From NCBI GenBank assembly GCA_034231615.1, contig CM067298.1, positions 54,774,883 through 54,838,882 of the forward strand: a stretch of 64,000 nt of DNA. Direction: 5' to 3'. Every line of letters begins with the position of its first letter. The first letter of the stretch is position 1. Under the pieces are notes generated by a model. That model was not told the DNA's origin. It ran no database searches and was given only the letters and a program-made list of their open reading frames with translations. This DNA comes from Meghimatium bilineatum. Taxonomy: Eukaryota > Mollusca > Gastropoda > Stylommatophora > Philomycidae. Below, piece after piece: positions 1-10,000 of the stretch. Both the position numbers and the translations under genes were made by a program.

Positions 1-71
1 TTGCGGCAACTTGTTGCCAATTTAGCAGTTTTCCGCCCAGTTGAGCCAGGGGTTGACCCTAGCTGTATGAA

Positions 72-245
72 AAAATGTACATGCCGCAAGAGCGGAAAAC
101 ATTAGGCCTATGTCGCGAAATTTAATGTTGGAAAAATTTAAACATGACCAAACTGGTTGTTACCTGTAGTAAAATGTAACCATTATGTCGTGAGTGCAGC
201 AAAACATTAGGCCTATGTCTCGAGTGCGGCAAAATGTAAACAATA
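72..245. repeat. Two short direct repeats
   Basis: The motif AAAACATTAGGCCTATGTC followed by a CG-rich stretch and GCGGCAAAATG-like sequence occurs twice about 100 bases apart. It looks like a degenerate dispersed or tandem repeat. Nothing coding is visible here, and 246-600 holds nothing recognisable. Confidence 0.4.
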
Positions 246-639
246 CCAAACTGATTTCTAGAACTGGTTTTGTTTCTAATGACTGATTGATGCACCTACT
301 ACTTTAATAATATGCTTCTGAGATAACTCATCGAAATAATGCATTTTTGTAGCGTATATTTGTAAATAACCAAATAAAGTAAATTAGATTAGTTTGTGAA
401 TTTCACGTTTCGTTGCTTGATGTGCAGTAATACTGTGTCCTGTCAGAATATTGGTCATGATACTGTGCCGTGTCCTAATATATCGAGATCAGATTTCCGC
501 GAACACTAAAATCACCTATTGGTTTGCTGGGTCCATCATAGTTTTACCCTTGAATAAACATTTAAAATAGCAATAACATTGATTGCTAGAAATGTATAGT
601 GTATGTATGGTATCAGAAACTTACAACTGATTTATCACG

Positions 640-935
640 TTGCGGCACGGCAGCAAAACACAACAAACTGCACAATTAGAAAGCAAGTAAAATGTTTCGG
701 TCACCTTATGAGAATGAACCCAAACCGAATACCAATAAGAGCATATAACAATGAATATTCGGACATAAGGCCAAAGGTAGACCAAGAAAACGGTGGATTG
801 AAAACATCAAGATACCCTTGGAACAAACATGGACGTAATGCAATCAAGACGACACATTCGACTTTGGAACGACAGCTGAAACTCGCACTCCTACGCTTAA
901 CACCAAGTATGAATACGATCAACCATTGTCCACCT
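640..935 (+). pseudogene. LINE ORF2 3' end fragment
   Basis: The translation shows KQVKCFGHLMRMNPNRIP followed by RAYN, the tail typical of an apurinic-endonuclease LINE ORF2 after the RT domain. It matches copies at 58733-58910 (LKWFGHLMKM) and, on the other strand, at 31000-31330. It is frameshifted and 5' truncated. Confidence 0.6.
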
Positions 936-1254
936 GGGGACAGACAATAGCATACATGTAGGAGAATCCACTTAAAATTCTAAAATTTACAAATACCCAT
1001 TACCCGTCAGTTGCTGTCGATGGAAACTTCACTTTCAACTAGCGAAAGATGCGGAACGCAACTGTCTATTGTCTAGACATTTGATACATAGACCAAGATA
1101 CATGGGAAGAACTTGCACAAAATAGATCTACATGGCGCTCTACAGTCAACACTGGCGGATCTATCCCCAGGTGGATAATGGTCAGAATATCCACACTTGC
1201 CGTAAAGCGGAGTGGTGATGACTTTAGTTGCCTATCCATGGTCATATTGCCATG

Positions 1255-1435
1255 GCTATATCACAGCCTTGGATATGCTGAAGACGGATGTGTCGGGACA
1301 TTGGGTCAAATAAAACGGCGAAACAAGGCATTTCCATTTTCAGGTCTAAATTCTGCTTGAAGTCTATTGGAACCATGGCCGCCCCTAACAATTGCGAAGC
1401 CCAATGCGAAACGGATTGCGCGGGGCCCAGTTTGG
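1255..1435 (+). repeat. SINE-like repeat A, subfamily with AAATAAAAC
   Basis: The string CTGAAGACGGATGTGTCGGG, a CAAATAAAACGGCG block, ATTTCCATTTTC and a later ACCATGG recur at 17295, 24910 and 32156. Full copies end in a GAAGAAGAAG-type tail. The family is unnamed here. Confidence 0.6.
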
Positions 1436-1499
1436 GTAGGGAAGAGGATAATAAAATAAATTCTAATATGAATTTATGGGCCTATGAAGTGCGGGGCCC

Positions 1500-2112
1500 A
1501 CTGCGGCTGCATAGGTTGCAATGGCCTAAGACCGGTCCTGATTGGAACCATTGTCCTGTTTCAAGAGAGATCCAGCTGGTGTCTGAAAAATAACGCTGAA
1601 CAAGAAACAGAATTTGTATTTGTTCAGTGTTGTCTTGCATTCTCTGTATGTGTACGTTCTTAGACTCATTGACATCATCTGCATCTTGAAATGAGTTTAT
1701 TATTGCCTTCATTAAGTCTGCTTTATCTCTTCTCAGCAATGTGTCATCTATTGCCGCGTTGCCTGCCAATAAGTCGGCTCTCTTGTTTCCACTGACCCCA
1801 GCATATCCAGGGCGGTATATCCATGTAATGCTCTGGATAATTGAGATGTTCAATAAGTCTCACCATTCTTTTCTCAGCATAAACTTTTATATCTTGTGCA
1901 GTATGTTTTTGTAGTCAGTGAGTATTACCGAGTGTGTTGATGTATCAGCTATCAATCAATTAAGTGCTGCTGTTACTCCCTCTATCTCCATCCTCATACT
2001 CGATGTGACAGTAGAATATGCTGAAGATTTCTTACTTCACGCAGTTTCTGTAGACAACAAAACACCAACCGCTTTTGTTTGTGTTTTATTTATGAGTTCA
2101 CTCTCATAATGT
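1500..2112 (-). pseudogene. I-type LINE remnant, RNase H region
   Basis: Minus-strand translation shows the end of an RNase H domain (TWIYRPGYAGVSGNKRADLL) and, upstream in broken frames, its start (GWCFVVYRN). Copies of the same kind lie at 19950-20470, 28560-30180 and 8180-8775. It carries stops and frameshifts. Confidence 0.7.
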
Positions 2113-2746
2113 GTCAAAATCACTTTATTTTTCGTTTCTGGAACATTTTGTGCATGGTCTTATACCGATTCCTCTCATGATTTCGTCAAATGTGATTTTG
2201 CCTTGTTTAGTCACTCTTGAAACTTCTCTCAGACATTTAGTCTCACGTTGTAGTTTTCGAGAAGGATAAGCGCATATATATAAACCACGGCTCAACAACA
2301 CACAAATGGACTTTCGAAAAAATAAAAGCTGTACAGATGCAATCTTTGCCCTCAAACAACTTTCAGAAAGAGCGATAGAACATAACCAAGACCTGTATTT
2401 GGCTTTCGTGGACCAAGAGAAAGAGTTTGACAGAGTGGATAGAGCACAAATATGAATAACAGTACAGACATGTGGAGTTCCCCAACATCTGATAAGCCTA
2501 TGTCAGAGCATATACGCCAATAGTCAATGCTAAGTAAGAACGAGCACATCTGATAATTTTCAATTCCACTCCGGTGTGAAATAGGGATGTGTACTATTCA
2601 CCATATTGTTCATAACATACATAGATCACATCTGGAAAGTAGCAAAGACAACGGAAGAAAACAATCTGAATGATTGAGAACTTAAACTAACTACTATTTG
2701 CAGATGACCAATCACTAGTGGCATCATCAGAAGAGCAACTACAAAG

Positions 2747-2864
<118 letters not shown>

Positions 2865-3199
2865 CATCAAACATGCCATACCTTTAACCAGAAGATAAAT
2901 ATAGAAAAGACCAAAGTAATGAAGATAGGAAGAACTGAAAGAAACACCTATATAGAATTCACATACCTAGGAATAATGTATAACAACAGACGGCTAGAGC
3001 AGCAAATAAACACACAATAGATATAATAAAGAATACCAAGCCCTCGGGCAAATGACACCAATCTTCAAAAATAAAAATTAAGATTTAAACACCAAAATAA
3101 CACTATTCAAAACGATTATTATGCCAACTCCTTGCTATCAGTGGCAAACATGGATAACGACAGCCCAAACGTAAACTTCTGACAGCTTAAATGGCATGC

Positions 3200-3212
3200 T
3201 TACGCAGAATAG
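3200..3212. repeat. Left target-site duplication of the Penelope-like element
   Basis: TTACGCAGAATAG here is repeated exactly at 5272-5284. The flanking LINE reads through if one copy and the insert are ignored. Confidence 0.85.
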
Positions 3213-3218
3213 TGGATA

Positions 3219-4913
3219 GTGGTATCTAACCAGAAGGTGGTCAACAACACTGTGAACACCCTCATTCAGGACAACCACCTTCCCACCACTGCCAAGGCTC
3301 TTTGCATCGATAAAAGCTGTTTAGGCAGACCTGTCTTCTATATACTGCCCAAAATACACAAGGAATTGAATCCCGGCAGACCTATTGTCTCAGCTTGCTC
3401 TTGTCCTACAGAGCGCATCTCTGATTTCCTCGACAGTATTTTGCAGCCCTTAGTCGTGGCACTGCCCTCATTCTTGAAAGACACCAAGCATGCTCTCACT
3501 ATTTTTTCTTCTGTGCATTTGTCTTCTGATCGCACCTATCGTCTGTTCTTGCTTGATGTTTGCTCTCTGTACACGTCTATACCACATGCCGATGGTCTTA
3601 TGGCGTTGCAGTTCTTTCTGGACAAGAGTCCGCATCCTTCTGTATCTACTCCTACCCTTATCCGCCTTGCTGAACTGGTGCTCACACTCAACTCTTTTGA
3701 ATTCGATGGACATTTCTTCGATCAGATCAGTGGTGTGGCCATGGGCACTAAGATGGGGCCTAGCTATGCCTGTCTTTTCATGGGACATCTAGAACATCTA
3801 GTTTGGTCTACCTACGATGGCCCATTCCCATCTCTTTTCCACAGATACATTGATGATGGGATAGGCATTACTGACATGACAGAAGCAGAACTGTCTCGCT
3901 TCATCAACTTCATCAACAATTTCAACCCCGCTATTAAATTCACATTTACCATTTCCACCACCTCTGTCCATTTCCTGGACATCATTGTCACCATTCATCC
4001 TCTATACCTCAGCACATCAGTCTACTACAAACCCACTGATGCACATGGCTTTCTGCTCTACACTTCTTCTCATCCTCCCGCCTGTCGTAACTCTCTACCT
4101 TACTCACAGCTTCTTCGCCTTCGTCGCTTATGTAGCGATGACGACGATTTTCTCGACAAATCCTCTGAGATGATTAAGTTCTTTCGTAGACGCTCCTTCC
4201 CTGACAGCATTCTTTCATTGGCTTGGCTCCGTGTACGCCAGCTATCTCGCATTGATACCTTGAATAATTCCCAGGGTTCTTCCTCCTCCTCTGATAGGGT
4301 TAAACTGGTTCTTACCTTCCATCCCCATAACTCGACTGTCCGTCGTATTCTACTTAAACATTATTCCCTTCTCCAGTCTGATTCTGACACCCGTGACGCT
4401 TTTCACAAATTACCTCTGGTGGCCTTTAGGCGCGACAAAAATCTGAAGGACATCTTGGTCCACAGCCACCTCAGGTCCTCTGCACCTGACCATTTTGGTA
4501 CCGTGCGGTGCTCACGCGGTCGTTGTTTCACATGTCCTTATGTGGTTCAGATGCGCTCCATCTCATTCCCCAAGGCCAGTTTCTCCATCGATGAGGCCTT
4601 TACATGTGAATCCCGTAATGTTATTTACGTGATCATATGTAAACGCTGTGGTAAGCAATATATCGGTGAGACTGGCCTTAGACTGAGCGACCGCTTCTGC
4701 AACCACTTGCATGCTATCAAACACAGAACACCCACTCCTGTGGCCAATCACTTCAATGGCGATGGCCACCGTGGTGTCCTTGACATTCAGGTCACTGCCA
4801 TCAGATCCTGCACCACCGATGATAGATCTAGGTACGCCCTCGAAAATCGTCTCATTTTCGAGTTGGGTACCATCAAGCCATTTGGACTCAATTCCGACCA
4901 CTCTTTCGCTTAG
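3219..4913 (+). CDS. Penelope-like RT with GIY-YIG endonuclease (N-terminally truncated)
   Basis: The 564-residue open frame has no internal stop. RT motifs in order: FYILPKIHK (about 45), GRPIVSA (57), DVCSLYTSIPH with the first catalytic Asp (115), GVAMGTKMGPSYACLFMG (170), YIDDG with the catalytic Asp pair (212) and FLDI (252). A Cys cluster (CSRGRCFTCPYV, about 434) precedes the GIY-YIG domain: IYVIICKRCGKQYIGETG (about 470), the catalytic-type Arg in LSDRF and the Glu in ENRLIFELG. These are the hallmarks of endonuclease-bearing Penelope-like retroelements, which copy RNA at chromosomal nicks. The frame begins with GTG at the truncation point, so the native start is missing. Whether the truncated protein is made is unknown. 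Confidence 0.92.
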   Translation: MVSNQKVVNNTVNTLIQDNHLPTTAKALCIDKSCLGRPVFYILPKIHKELNPGRPIVSACSCPTERISDFLDSILQPLVVALPSFLKDTKHALTIFSSVHLSSDRTYRLFLLDVCSLYTSIPHADGLMALQFFLDKSPHPSVSTPTLIRLAELVLTLNSFEFDGHFFDQISGVAMGTKMGPSYACLFMGHLEHLVWSTYDGPFPSLFHRYIDDGIGITDMTEAELSRFINFINNFNPAIKFTFTISTTSVHFLDIIVTIHPLYLSTSVYYKPTDAHGFLLYTSSHPPACRNSLPYSQLLRLRRLCSDDDDFLDKSSEMIKFFRRRSFPDSILSLAWLRVRQLSRIDTLNNSQGSSSSSDRVKLVLTFHPHNSTVRRILLKHYSLLQSDSDTRDAFHKLPLVAFRRDKNLKDILVHSHLRSSAPDHFGTVRCSRGRCFTCPYVVQMRSISFPKASFSIDEAFTCESRNVIYVIICKRCGKQYIGETGLRLSDRFCNHLHAIKHRTPTPVANHFNGDGHRGVLDIQVTAIRSCTTDDRSRYALENRLIFELGTIKPFGLNSDHSFA

Positions 4914-5090
4914 TTCTCGGTCGTATTGGTCTTTGTTACGTCATCGTTTTGTTCCTCTCGTTCCACCTGTATTATCGTCTTTGTGTACTTCCTGTTCGTA
5001 TGCTTCCGGTATCTATCTTACTACCACATTTCACTCGGATACGCATTCATTTCTACTTGTGGTTTTTTTATGTTTGTATGTTATGTCACT

Positions 5091-5127
5091 ATCTTGAAAA
5101 AGGCCTATTGGTCCGAAACGTCGACTT
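5091..5127 (+). ncRNA. Hammerhead-ribozyme-like motif in Penelope 3' region
   Basis: The segment CTTGAAAAAGGCC, a TATT loop, GGTCC and GAAACG has the layout of a hammerhead core (CUGAUGA, stem II, GAAA). The usual C3-G8 pair would be U-A. Penelope-like elements are known to carry minimal hammerheads. Cleavage activity is not shown by sequence alone. Confidence 0.45.
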
Positions 5128-5271
5128 TGTCCTGTGTATTGTCATCTGTAGATTATATTCTGTGTTTTGTTTTGTTATATGTACCATATTTACATCCGTT
5201 AGTGATAGTGTGTAGTGTTTTAGTCATCATTCAGTAGGACTTCATTACCTGTTTTACACGTGAGTATTATA

Positions 5272-5284
5272 TTACGCAGAATAG
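5272..5284. repeat. Right target-site duplication of the Penelope-like element
   Basis: TTACGCAGAATAG is an exact copy of 3200-3212. Confidence 0.85.
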
Positions 5285-5585
5285 GAATATCGCTAAGTGA
5301 CACAGCGAGGAATGAGGACATTACACAAAAAAACTGGCACCACCAAATCTTGGAATATATTAGAAGACAACAGACCAAATGGTTTGCATACATCAGCAGA
5401 CTACCATCAGACAGCATACCACATCAAGCTATGCTACACAGATACAGTGAAAGAAGACCTAGAGGCCGACTACGAAAACGATGGACAACCGAAATAAAAG
5501 AGGCGACAAATTCCACATTATACTCAGCACACAAGGGGGCCATCTCCATAAAACTTTTCTACCCCTTACGCTGAAATGCAACAAA
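5272..5585 (+). pseudogene. LINE ORF2 remnant, 3' part after the Penelope insertion
   Basis: The frame RRIGISLSDTARNEDITQKN followed by ILEYIRRQQTKWFAYISRLP and a basic RRPRGRLRKRW segment is the ORF2 C-terminus of the LINE interrupted at 3212. It ends about 5570 with LFYPLR and a stop. Its 3' end recurs, reversed, at 18715-18790 and 38640-38700. Confidence 0.75.
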
Positions 5586-5639
5586 GGGTTTAGCGAATAG
5601 ATAGAATGTGATGAAAGTTTGTGGTATACGTAATAAGGA

Positions 5640-6715
5640 GGCCTATAACTTTTATTATTCGGTTTTCGAGCAGGAAGAGGAACACAAGACCACATAATCA
5701 ACATGAGGAATATAATTGAGAAATGTAGAGAATACAAGAATAATCAAGAACATGTACTGGCAACAAACAGCAGCAATAAGAGTAGGAAATCAATTTGGCC
5801 CTTTTCAATAAATAAAACAAGGAGTCAGACAGGGATGCGTGCTTTCACCAGACCTGTTCTCTTTATACAGTGAAAACATATTGCGTGCAATAGTAGATAT
5901 TCCAGGAATATCAGTGGGAGGACATAACATAAATAATTTGAGATATGCGGATGACACTGTTCTGATTGCAAAAAGTGAGGAAGACCTTCAAAATTTAATT
6001 AAAGTAGTAGTCACAGAAAGTAAAGAGAAAGGCATATTCCTAAATATCAAGAAAACAGAAGTAATGGTTATTTCAAAGAAACAAAATAACACACCTTGCA
6101 AGATCATAGTGAATGATATAGTATTAAAACAGGTCCACCAATTCAAATATCTAGGTGCAATGATTACAGAAGATGGAAGATGTTCAACAGAAATAAGATG
6201 CAGAATAGGACAGGCAAAAACAACATTCAGAAAAATGAAAAATATACTGTGTAATAAGACCTTGTCATTAGTGGTGAGAAAGAGAGTTCTGCAGTGCTAT
6301 ATAACCCCTATACTAACATATGGGTACGAGTCTTGGACAATAAACAAACTGGAAAGTGGGAGATTGGAGGCAACAGAGATGTGGTTATACAGAAGAATGC
6401 CGAGAATACCATGGACTGCCAGAAAAACTAATAGAGAAGTATTGAATGAGTTAAATGCGAAACGGACCTTAATCAACAATATAAGAAAAAGGCAATCTTC
6501 TTTTTTTTTGGCCACTTCATGAGACAGGCAGGTTTAGAGAACATAATCACAACAGGCAAGAATGAAGGCACCAGAGACAGAGGGCGACAACGTGAGAAAA
6601 TATTAGACAGTTTGACAACCTGGCACGGCAAGGAAACAACAACGACTTTTATATATGATACTGTGGACAGAGAGCCATGACCGCCTACGCCACCCGGCAT
6701 GGCACCTGATGATGA
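5640..6715 (+). mobile_element. LINE fragment (RT to 3' end)
   Basis: A 5'-truncated LINE covers the second half of the RT domain and ends in a GATGATGATG repeat next to a second LINE fragment. The same 3' end occurs on the minus strand at 63346-63720, and a related end occurs at 62440-62800. Confidence 0.8.
5839..6522 (+). pseudogene. LINE reverse transcriptase, partial
   Basis: The 227-residue open frame begins MLSPDLFSLYSENILRAI. It contains the catalytic RYADDTVLIAKSEEDLQ block (about 34), FKYLGAMITEDGRCSTEI (about 103), the thumb-type ITPILTYGYESWTINKL and WLYRRMPRIPW. The N-terminal RT motifs are missing. The frame is lost at a run of ten T residues (6501-6510); beyond it another frame continues FFGHFMRQAGLENIIT to about 6680. 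It is an apurinic-endonuclease-type LINE; I do not assign a clade. Confidence 0.85.
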
Positions 6716-6729
6716 TGATGAGAGAATAC

Positions 6730-7725
6730 AGCTTAGATCTGCATATGTGTTTCATAGACTACCCAAAGTTGTTTGTGTTAAACATCACCAGCTATGGTCC
6801 ATCATGGGAGACATGCGCTTCCCCCAACATCTAACACATCTTATTGAAACATTTCACGAACAACAAACAGCAGTAAGAGTGGAGGGAGAAACATCTGAAT
6901 GGTTTGCTGTTCAAAGTGGAGTGAGATAGGGATGCACTCTATCCCCTTATCTGTTTAATATCTATGCAGAGAATATAATGAGAAATGTTATAGAAGAACT
7001 AGAGAAAAATGAGTTTCATCCAATAAATATCGGTGGATACAAGATTCCAGAAATAAGATATGCAGACGACACAGTTCTCCTTACTACACATCCTGAGGGA
7101 CTGAAACAGCTAATCACAACAACAAAGAAATACAGCGAGTTCCAAAATCTATATCTAAATGCACAGAAAACAAAAGTTATGACAATAGACACACACAAAA
7201 AAGTCAAACCAATAATCAACATAGACAATATAGAACTAGAACGTGTAAACAAATTCGAATATCTGGGAGCAAATATAAACAGTTCCGAAGATTGCTCAGT
7301 CGAGATTAGAAGACTCGAAATAGCAACACTCAAATTAACACAAATGAGAAAGCTATGGTAAAGTAATATTAACGACACCAAAGTAACCCTTTTAATATCA
7401 TGCTTTCCCAGAAGCAGCATATTGATGCGAGACGGGGACTTTAAAAAAGACAATATCCAAAAGAATAAATTCATTTGAAATTAAGTACTACAGAAAGATC
7501 CTACGAATATCATGGACAGAGAAAGAAGAACATTGAAGTTTTGAAATTACTGAATCTAAACGCAGGGTGGCTTCTAAATACCATCATAAGAAGGAAGCTA
7601 TATTATTTTGGACACTTAAATCGGCATGATGATTTCGAAAGGCTGATTCTAGAGGACAGAGTGCCAGGAAAGAGATGGCGATATCGAAGAATGTATGCAC
7701 TTGTCTCTGGCCATCGTGTTTCTTT
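6730..7725 (+). pseudogene. Second LINE fragment, RT domain to C-terminus
   Basis: The frame HLIETFHEQQTAVRVEGE, then a stop at the GVR*GCTLSPYLFN motif, EIRYADDTVLLTTHPEG with the catalytic Asp pair, FEYLGANIN, and in shifted frames ILFW- or YYFGHLNRHDDFERLI. It is related to the element just upstream but not the same copy. Stops and frameshifts make it non-functional. 7740-8160 holds nothing recognisable. Confidence 0.8.
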
Positions 7726-8189
7726 ATGTTGCCATGACTGACATTCTCTCAATTTTGTGTGTGGAAAATGCGTGTCTCTATATACACAATACTTGTATAT
7801 ACATACGTCATTCTTACAATGGATGTTTCTGCTGTTCAATGTTGCCGTCTAAATGTTTTTGTGATGGTGCCATTGTTTTTACTGTTTGTTCACTGACTTA
7901 TTTTCTGAAAAAATACATTGATGTTTAAACGTTGAAAACATCTTGTATAAACTTTTTTTTTATACCTATACCCTATAGTATGATGGTCTGTGCCGTCAGT
8001 GTACAGTAAACTTTACTGTAATTTCGAGGAGGGTTATCTTGTGTATGTGTGTACCCAGTGATTAGCAAAATTTATCACTGCTTCCCAGTTTCACCGTGTG
8101 CATGTAGAAATTTTAAAAATATGTTATTGAGGTTTTTTTTAATGTGAAACAAATTGTGTTATATAATGGTTGGATGCTGGTCCATCGGT

Positions 8190-8775
8190 CCCGAGATCCT
8201 TTATTGCAACAACAAAAAGTCTAACAATTGAAGTATTTGCCGTAACGCAGGCACTTAATTGACTGGAATCGCAAGCCTATTTCCATGCGTGCATAGTAAG
8301 TAACTCAACGAAAGTGATTCAGAAAGTCAAAACAGACGATGTACGTAGGGGATGGGTGAGGTCAAGAAAGCTCAAATCTGGGCCTCACTGCGAAAACTTA
8401 CGCTTATTTTTGTCCCCGGGCATGGGTGTGGAGAGAAACGAATGGACGGAACAGTTAGCTAGCCTCGCCATCATAACAGATGATCAGCCTATGGACCGAG
8501 GTGACATACCCATTGCTCTTCGTGAGTCCGCACGATTAAATGATTTTGAGATAAATTAGCACGAGTCAACATCGAGAATACATGAATTGGGAGTGAGGAT
8601 AGCATGACCCGTAGATAACACCTAACAAAGATTTTTTTTAAAAAGCAGTGATCTAACAAAAAACGGTAACCATCAGCCATTATACCCTGAAAGATTTACT
8701 GAAGCGTAGATCTGAGCACCTATGGACATGCTCGGTGTGCAAAGAGGATAATCAACATATCTAATACCTAATGCA
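8190..8775 (+). pseudogene. I-type LINE 3' remnant (RNase H end and Cys tail)
   Basis: The plus-strand frame has GMGVERNEWTEQLASLAI, the last part of an RNase H domain with the Asp lost, and further on, in another frame, KRRSEHLWTCSVCKEDNQH, the zinc-knuckle-like tail of I-type LINEs. The same tail ends the copies at 63780-63925 and (minus) 28560-28650. Confidence 0.65.
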
Positions 8776-8829
8776 TAAAGTAGTATATATTTTGTTTGTT
8801 GTGAAGACATGTTATCTAGGCGTTTAGTA

Positions 8830-9055
8830 CAGTGTTTCCCAACCTTTTTGGTGCCATGCCCCATGTAAGTCTTTCTAAAATTCTGATCCCCCCTCCCTTA
8901 TGTAACATATACATATTTTATTTCTATTCAAAAATTGAGTTAACCCTCAATAACCCTAAATGAAGCCTAATTACAATGCCCCCCCCCCATTTTGGGGCAT
9001 GGACCCCACGTTGGGAAACACTGGTCTGGCATGGGCCCCACGTTGGAAAACACTG
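8830..9055. mobile_element. hAT-type MITE with 8-bp duplication
   Basis: The left end reads CAGTGTTTCCCAACCTTTTT; the right end reversed reads CAGTGTTTTCCAACGTGGGG. The flanks GTTTAGTA (8822-8829) and GTCTAGTA (9056-9063) match at 7 of 8 bases, as for hAT insertions. The right terminal segment is present twice (to 9022 and to 9055). There is no coding sequence. Confidence 0.85.
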
Positions 9056-9284
9056 GTCTAGTATCTCCAACTTCAGCACTGTAATCCTGCTCTAGATCAG
9101 AGATAGACAACGATATATGTAAAGATATGGAAGGGAAAGAGGAGTAACATGAGAGTAGATAGGTAAATAAAAGTGTAATTGATGTAGTTATTTGGTATAT
9201 GTAGCTATAAGTCAATATATAAGTAGACCAGCTAGGCTTATATATATATAATATACTACATATATATGACCGCCATAGCAGACG

Positions 9285-9595
9285 CCGCGACATGTACAGG
9301 AATGATTTTGATCGTACCTCCAAAAGAAAAAAAAATCCTGGCCCAACCGTGGATTGAAACCCGGGACCTCAAGAATACATCAGCACAAAAAGCCCTCCAA
9401 ACAACTCTATCCTCAGACATTCGGAGGAGTGTAGAAAAATCACGTCCAGTCCATTCTTTGATGTTATCAATAGAGGATTTTCTCTCCTCTCCTCTTTGCT
9501 CCCTCGATCGTTCTATGCAAAATAATTGTAGAAAGCGAGTATTATATACTAATATTTTAATCCACTCTGTAATTATTATGATGATGAAGTAATCC
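9285..9595 (-). repeat. tRNA-related SINE-like repeat B
   Basis: On the minus strand a B-box-like GGTTTCAATCC follows CCCGG at about 9355. The rest (AAAGCCCTCCAAACA, CTATCCTCAGACATTC, GTCCAGTCCATTC on the plus strand) recurs in diverged form at 59740-59900, 60495-60665 and 14930-15180. The open frames on both strands here are not genes. Confidence 0.55.
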
Positions 9596-9699
9596 ATTTA
9601 GCTGTGAGCAGGTACCTTTAGTCAACCCATAGCTTTTCTGACAAAAGCACAGGTCCTCCTCAGTTTAATAACGGAGATGACAAACTCAGAACATATCTT

Positions 9700-10000
9700 T
9701 TTGTTTCATTTCCACCTAATGTTAAGTTTTTTATGTATTTCCTGTTCCTGTCCTTCCGGCGTCTCACTTCCATATTTTGGTTGGACACTGTATGTTGCGA
9801 TCATTTCTATTCGTCATCTTTTGATGTTTTGTGCATATCTTGATAAAGGCCTTTTGGTCGAAACGTTGAATATATTTTGTGTATTGTAATTTGTATATTT
9901 TCTTGTTTGCATATCATAACCCCTTAGTTTTAGTGATAGTCCGTCATGTGTAAGTGGGACGTTCTAAAAACCTGTGTTTTACGTAAGTACAGCTGTTGTT
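9700..10000 (+). mobile_element. Penelope-like element 3' remnant
   Basis: The sequence parallels 4990-5270 of the Penelope-like element: TATTTCCTGTTC, CTTCCGGCGTCTC, the hammerhead-like block at 9838-9869, TTTAGTGATAGT and CCTGTGTTTTACGTAAGTAC. No coding part is kept. Confidence 0.75.
9838..9870 (+). ncRNA. Hammerhead-ribozyme-like motif
   Basis: CTTGATAAAGGCC, a TTTT loop, GGTC and GAAACGTT follow the hammerhead core layout, with a U-A in place of the C3-G8 pair. It lies at the matching place in the Penelope 3' remnant. Confidence 0.45.

Larger units (their letters stand above)
3213..5271 (+). mobile_element. Penelope-like element, 5' truncated, nested in a LINE
   Basis: The 2059-base insertion lies between exact 13-bp duplications (TTACGCAGAATAG). 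It has a long open frame with RT and GIY-YIG endonuclease, then about 350 bases of 3' sequence with a hammerhead-like motif. Its 5' end is truncated: the frame opens right at the junction, after a TAG in the LINE. The sound frame suggests a younger insertion than the surrounding LINE. Confidence 0.9.

Noticed and set aside
3468..3788. Minus- and plus-strand frames of about 100 residues inside the Penelope ORF (also 4563-5237)
   Set aside because: They are shadows of the 564-residue RT/endonuclease frame or of its 3' UTR.
7016..7474. 152-residue minus-strand frame
   Set aside because: It is the antisense shadow of the LINE RT on the plus strand.
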